From Adhaeribacter aquaticus DSM 16391 (GTDB taxonomy: Bacteria > Bacteroidota > Bacteroidia > Cytophagales > Hymenobacteraceae), in the NCBI RefSeq assembly GCF_000473365.1, contig NZ_KI421517.1:1323363-1387362 (forward strand): DNA of 64,000 nt, given 5' to 3'. This document shows, piece after piece, positions 62,637 through 64,000 of this stretch. The notes beneath the pieces were generated by a model. It was not told the origin of the DNA. It made no database searches and saw only the letters and a program-made list of their open reading frames with translations. Numbering within the stretch: the first letter of the stretch is position 1; each line of letters starts with the position of its first letter. The translations under genes were made by a program, and so were the position numbers.

Positions 62637-62653
62637 TTGGCATTTCACTTGTT
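62637..62653 (+). promoter_or_regulatory. Sigma-54-type -24/-12 promoter before hsp20
   Basis: TTGGCAT-TTCAC-TTGTT matches the same pattern as the three SH3 promoters, 56 bp before the Hsp20 ATG. Confidence 0.65.
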
Positions 62654-62696
62654 ATAAGCAAGTTGTTAAAATTAATCATAAGTTAAATCTTAAAAT

Positions 62697-62702
62697 AGGA
62701 GG
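62697..62702 (+). promoter_or_regulatory. Strong ribosome-binding site of hsp20
   Basis: AGGAGG lies 7 bp before ATG 62710. A perfect Shine-Dalgarno is unusual among the genes here and suggests strong translation. Confidence 0.75.
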
Positions 62703-62709
62703 ATTAGTT

Positions 62710-63168
62710 ATGGGACCTTTAGTGAAGAATAATCGAAGCTTATTTCCAGGCATCCCGTCCTTTTTTGATGATATGTTAACGCGGGATTTGTTTAACTGGC
62801 CGATGAACCACAGCAACTCCAATGGTAATTCTGTTCCGGCTGTTAACATAAAAGAAACAAACGATGCCTTTGAATTAGAGGTAGCTGCTCCTGGTATGAG
62901 CAAACAAGACTTTAGAATTGAGCTGGACAATAACCTGTTAGTAATTTCAGCTCATAAAGAAGATAAACACGAAGAGCAGGACGAAAAAGGTAACTATGCC
63001 CGCAGAGAGTTCAGTTATCAATCCTTTAGCCGTTCTTTCAGCTTACCTGAAAGATTAGTGAAAGGAGAAGAGATCTCTGCTAAATACATAGATGGTGTTC
63101 TGCACATTACGGTTCCAAAAGCTGAAGAAGCTAAGGTTAAGCCGGCTAAGCAAATAGCTATAGAGTAA
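62710..63168 (+). CDS. Hsp20/alpha-crystallin small heat-shock protein
   Basis: 152 aa. An N-terminal segment typical of bacterial Hsp20 (FPGIPSFFDDMLTRDLFNW) precedes the alpha-crystallin domain (VPAVNIKETNDAFELEVAAPGMSKQDFRIE), which closes with YIDGVLHITVPKAEE. It is a cytoplasmic ATP-independent holdase that keeps unfolded proteins soluble. It has its own sigma-54-type promoter and a strong ribosome-binding site, placing it in the same regulon as the flanking SH3 genes. Terminator 63172-63191. Confidence 0.96.
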   Translation: MGPLVKNNRSLFPGIPSFFDDMLTRDLFNWPMNHSNSNGNSVPAVNIKETNDAFELEVAAPGMSKQDFRIELDNNLLVISAHKEDKHEEQDEKGNYARREFSYQSFSRSFSLPERLVKGEEISAKYIDGVLHITVPKAEEAKVKPAKQIAIE

Positions 63169-63171
63169 CAG

Positions 63172-63191
63172 AAGGCGGGCTTTCCCGCCTT
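63172..63191 (+). terminator. Intrinsic terminator of hsp20
   Basis: An 8-bp GC-rich stem (AAGGCGGG / CCCGCCTT) with a 4-nt loop and T-run, 4 bp after the stop. Confidence 0.92.
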
Positions 63192-63220
63192 TTTTATTAC
63201 TACACTTTGGTTAGGGTGAT

Positions 63221-63258
63221 TGTTCTGATTCCGAACATAGCTGTTCGGGTTTAGAACA
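63221..63258. promoter_or_regulatory. 38-bp dyad, likely activator (enhancer) site 2
   Basis: TGTTCTGATTCCGAACA, then TAGC, then a near-complement arm with 14 of 17 pairs. It matches the dyad at 61575-61612 in arm length, 4-bp centre and in TGTTCT...TCCGAACA. It lies 61-98 bp upstream of the -24 element at 63319. Confidence 0.65.
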
Positions 63259-63318
63259 TTTTTATTCTTAATAATATTGAATAAGGGCTTTTTTTTGAGT
63301 TAGGGAACATATTTACAA

Positions 63319-63335
63319 TTGGCACGCAGCTTGTA
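63319..63335 (+). promoter_or_regulatory. Sigma-54-type -24/-12 promoter before SH3 gene 63410
   Basis: TTGGCAC-GCAGC-TTGTA, the best match to the RpoN consensus among the four. It lies 74 bp before the ATG, the same distance as at the paralogous gene 61766. Confidence 0.72.
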
Positions 63336-63409
63336 ATTATGGTAATACAAGCCGATTAAGGCTTGCAAAATGAATAAAAGTATTGTGTAACCAATTGATC
63401 TTTAAAACT

Positions 63410-63685
63410 ATGAAAAAAATTATTTTTACCCTCGCCCTTTTAGTACAGGTTGGTTTTGCTATGGCCAACAACAATGAATTTACTTTAGCAAAAGTTCGGC
63501 ACGAAAACGTTAGAATGTTTCAGCAGGCAGGTACTTCTACTACGGTTGTACAAACACTAAGTACTACTGATAAAATAGAGTATGTGCGTATGTATAACGA
63601 TGAATGGGCTATTGTAATGGTAAACGGAAAGGCCGGCTATGTATTGGTTTCAGAAATTATTAAGCTGAGAACCGAAGCGAAATAA
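63410..63685 (+). CDS. Small exported SH3-like protein, paralogue 3
   Basis: 91 aa from ATG 63410, which begins the signal peptide MKKIIFTLALLVQVGFAMA; the frame extends nine codons upstream to a TTG that I reject. The SH3-like domain (RHENVRMFQQAGTSTTVVQTL, then EWAIVMVNGKAGYVLVSEI) is nearly identical to that of 61766. It is the third member of the family and, like 61766, has a dyad, a sigma-54-type promoter and a downstream hairpin array. Confidence 0.85.
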   Translation: MKKIIFTLALLVQVGFAMANNNEFTLAKVRHENVRMFQQAGTSTTVVQTLSTTDKIEYVRMYNDEWAIVMVNGKAGYVLVSEIIKLRTEAK

Positions 63686-63720
63686 GGTAGCTTCTAAATT
63701 ATACCCTTGATTCATATATA

Positions 63721-64000
63721 AGCTACCCCGAAAGTTGGCTATCAAAAAGAAGGTAGGGCCATAAGTTCTCCCGTATTAGTGAAAAGTGAACCCGTAAGTT
63801 AGCTTATGATAACCAGACCCGTAAGTCTGTCTGAATTGATAGGGTTCGTAAGTCCTGAAATGCAAGAATAAGGCCGCAGCTTAATACATTTAGAAACGTG
63901 CGCCTGTAAGCTCATTTTCTATTAATTAAATTTCCTAAATACCGAAGAACCCGTAAGTTTTTTAAGTTAATCAGTAGTAAGGCGAACCCGTAAGTTCACC
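63721..64000 (+). repeat. Second hairpin array with the same hexaloop (array 2), cut by window edge
   Basis: At least seven stem-loops follow the SH3 gene at 63410. Loops start at 63728 (CCGAAA), 63792 and 63819 (CCGTAA), 63846 (TCGTAA), 63904 (CTGTAA), 63951 and 63988 (CCGTAA). Degenerate copies lie near 63759 (CCATAA) and 63874 (CCGCA). Stems include CAGAC/GTCTG, AGGGT/GTCCT with G-U pairs, AAGAAC/GTTTTT with a G-U pair, and GGCGAAC/GTTCACC with one mismatch. This array is more worn than array 1 and no terminator is reached before the window ends. Confidence 0.75.

Noticed and set aside
62080-64000. REP/BIME or MITE mobile palindromes
   Set aside because: Those conserve the stem sequence and often have a fixed orientation pair. 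Here stems vary and loops are constant. No transposase (RAYT) is in the window.
1-64000. tRNA, rRNA, IS elements, integrase or prophage genes
   Set aside because: I looked for conserved tRNA/rRNA segments and transposase or integrase proteins and recognised none.

Overview
The window looks like chromosomal DNA from a Bacteroidota bacterium, most likely order Cytophagales, family Hymenobacteraceae (an Adhaeribacter-like genus is my guess). The evidence is low-GC, AT-rich intergenic DNA, three proteins with type IX secretion (T9SS) C-terminal signals, promoters of the TTG / TAnnTTTG type, scarce Shine-Dalgarno sites, and Bacteroidota-typical families (CHRD lipoprotein, DUF4783, DUF6952-like, Lnb-type DUF4105, TamB of the Bacteroidota kind). 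I saw no tRNA, rRNA, IS element, prophage or CRISPR array.

Layout. 1-4858 is the N-terminal part of a large TamB-like protein on the minus strand. 5-8 kb holds small exported proteins and a GNAT protein, with a 31-bp palindrome before radA. 8.4-14 kb carries radA, a TlpA-like thioredoxin, a radical SAM/SPASM protein, a DUF2007 protein and an MscS channel. 14-17.8 kb is a minus-strand run: a conserved small protein, a 59-aa FeoB-associated Cys-rich peptide, an inositol monophosphatase family protein, a DUF4105 membrane protein, rsmI and a pterin dehydratase. 17.9-32 kb has an SDR, an Asp-rich protein pair, a T9SS cargo protein, glyA-tatC-rpiB, a GT-C-like membrane protein, rbfA-methyltransferase, a LolC/E-type permease and a SNF2 helicase. 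32-48.6 kb includes a crtD-like/cruF-like carotenoid pair, tandem TetR paralogues, thioredoxin plus DUF6952, a Tll0287-type haem protein, prfA, a M43 protease, gpmI and nadC. 48.8-61.2 kb has small lipoproteins, a ZIP transporter, a giant T9SS/gliding-type adhesin, RlpA, msrA, DoxX, YwbE and DUF983.

The most unusual part is 56.6-64 kb. Four -24/-12 elements of the sigma-54 type (TTGGCAY-N5-TTGTW) precede three paralogous small exported SH3-like proteins (56886, 61766, 63410) and an Hsp20 chaperone (62710). Two of them share a 38-bp two-fold symmetric element 60-100 bp upstream, as expected for an enhancer-binding activator. Directly downstream of two of the SH3 genes lie tandem arrays of short RNA hairpins. 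The stems differ in sequence but stay paired, including G-U pairs, while the hexaloop is nearly constant (CCGTAA or CTGTAA, closed by C-G). Loop-to-loop spacing is mostly 27-33 nt, and the last hairpin of array 1 is itself an intrinsic terminator. I know of no described element like this. It is my main candidate for a new system: a sigma-54-controlled, probably envelope-stress, unit producing transcripts with multi-hairpin 3' tails that could bind an RNA-binding protein.
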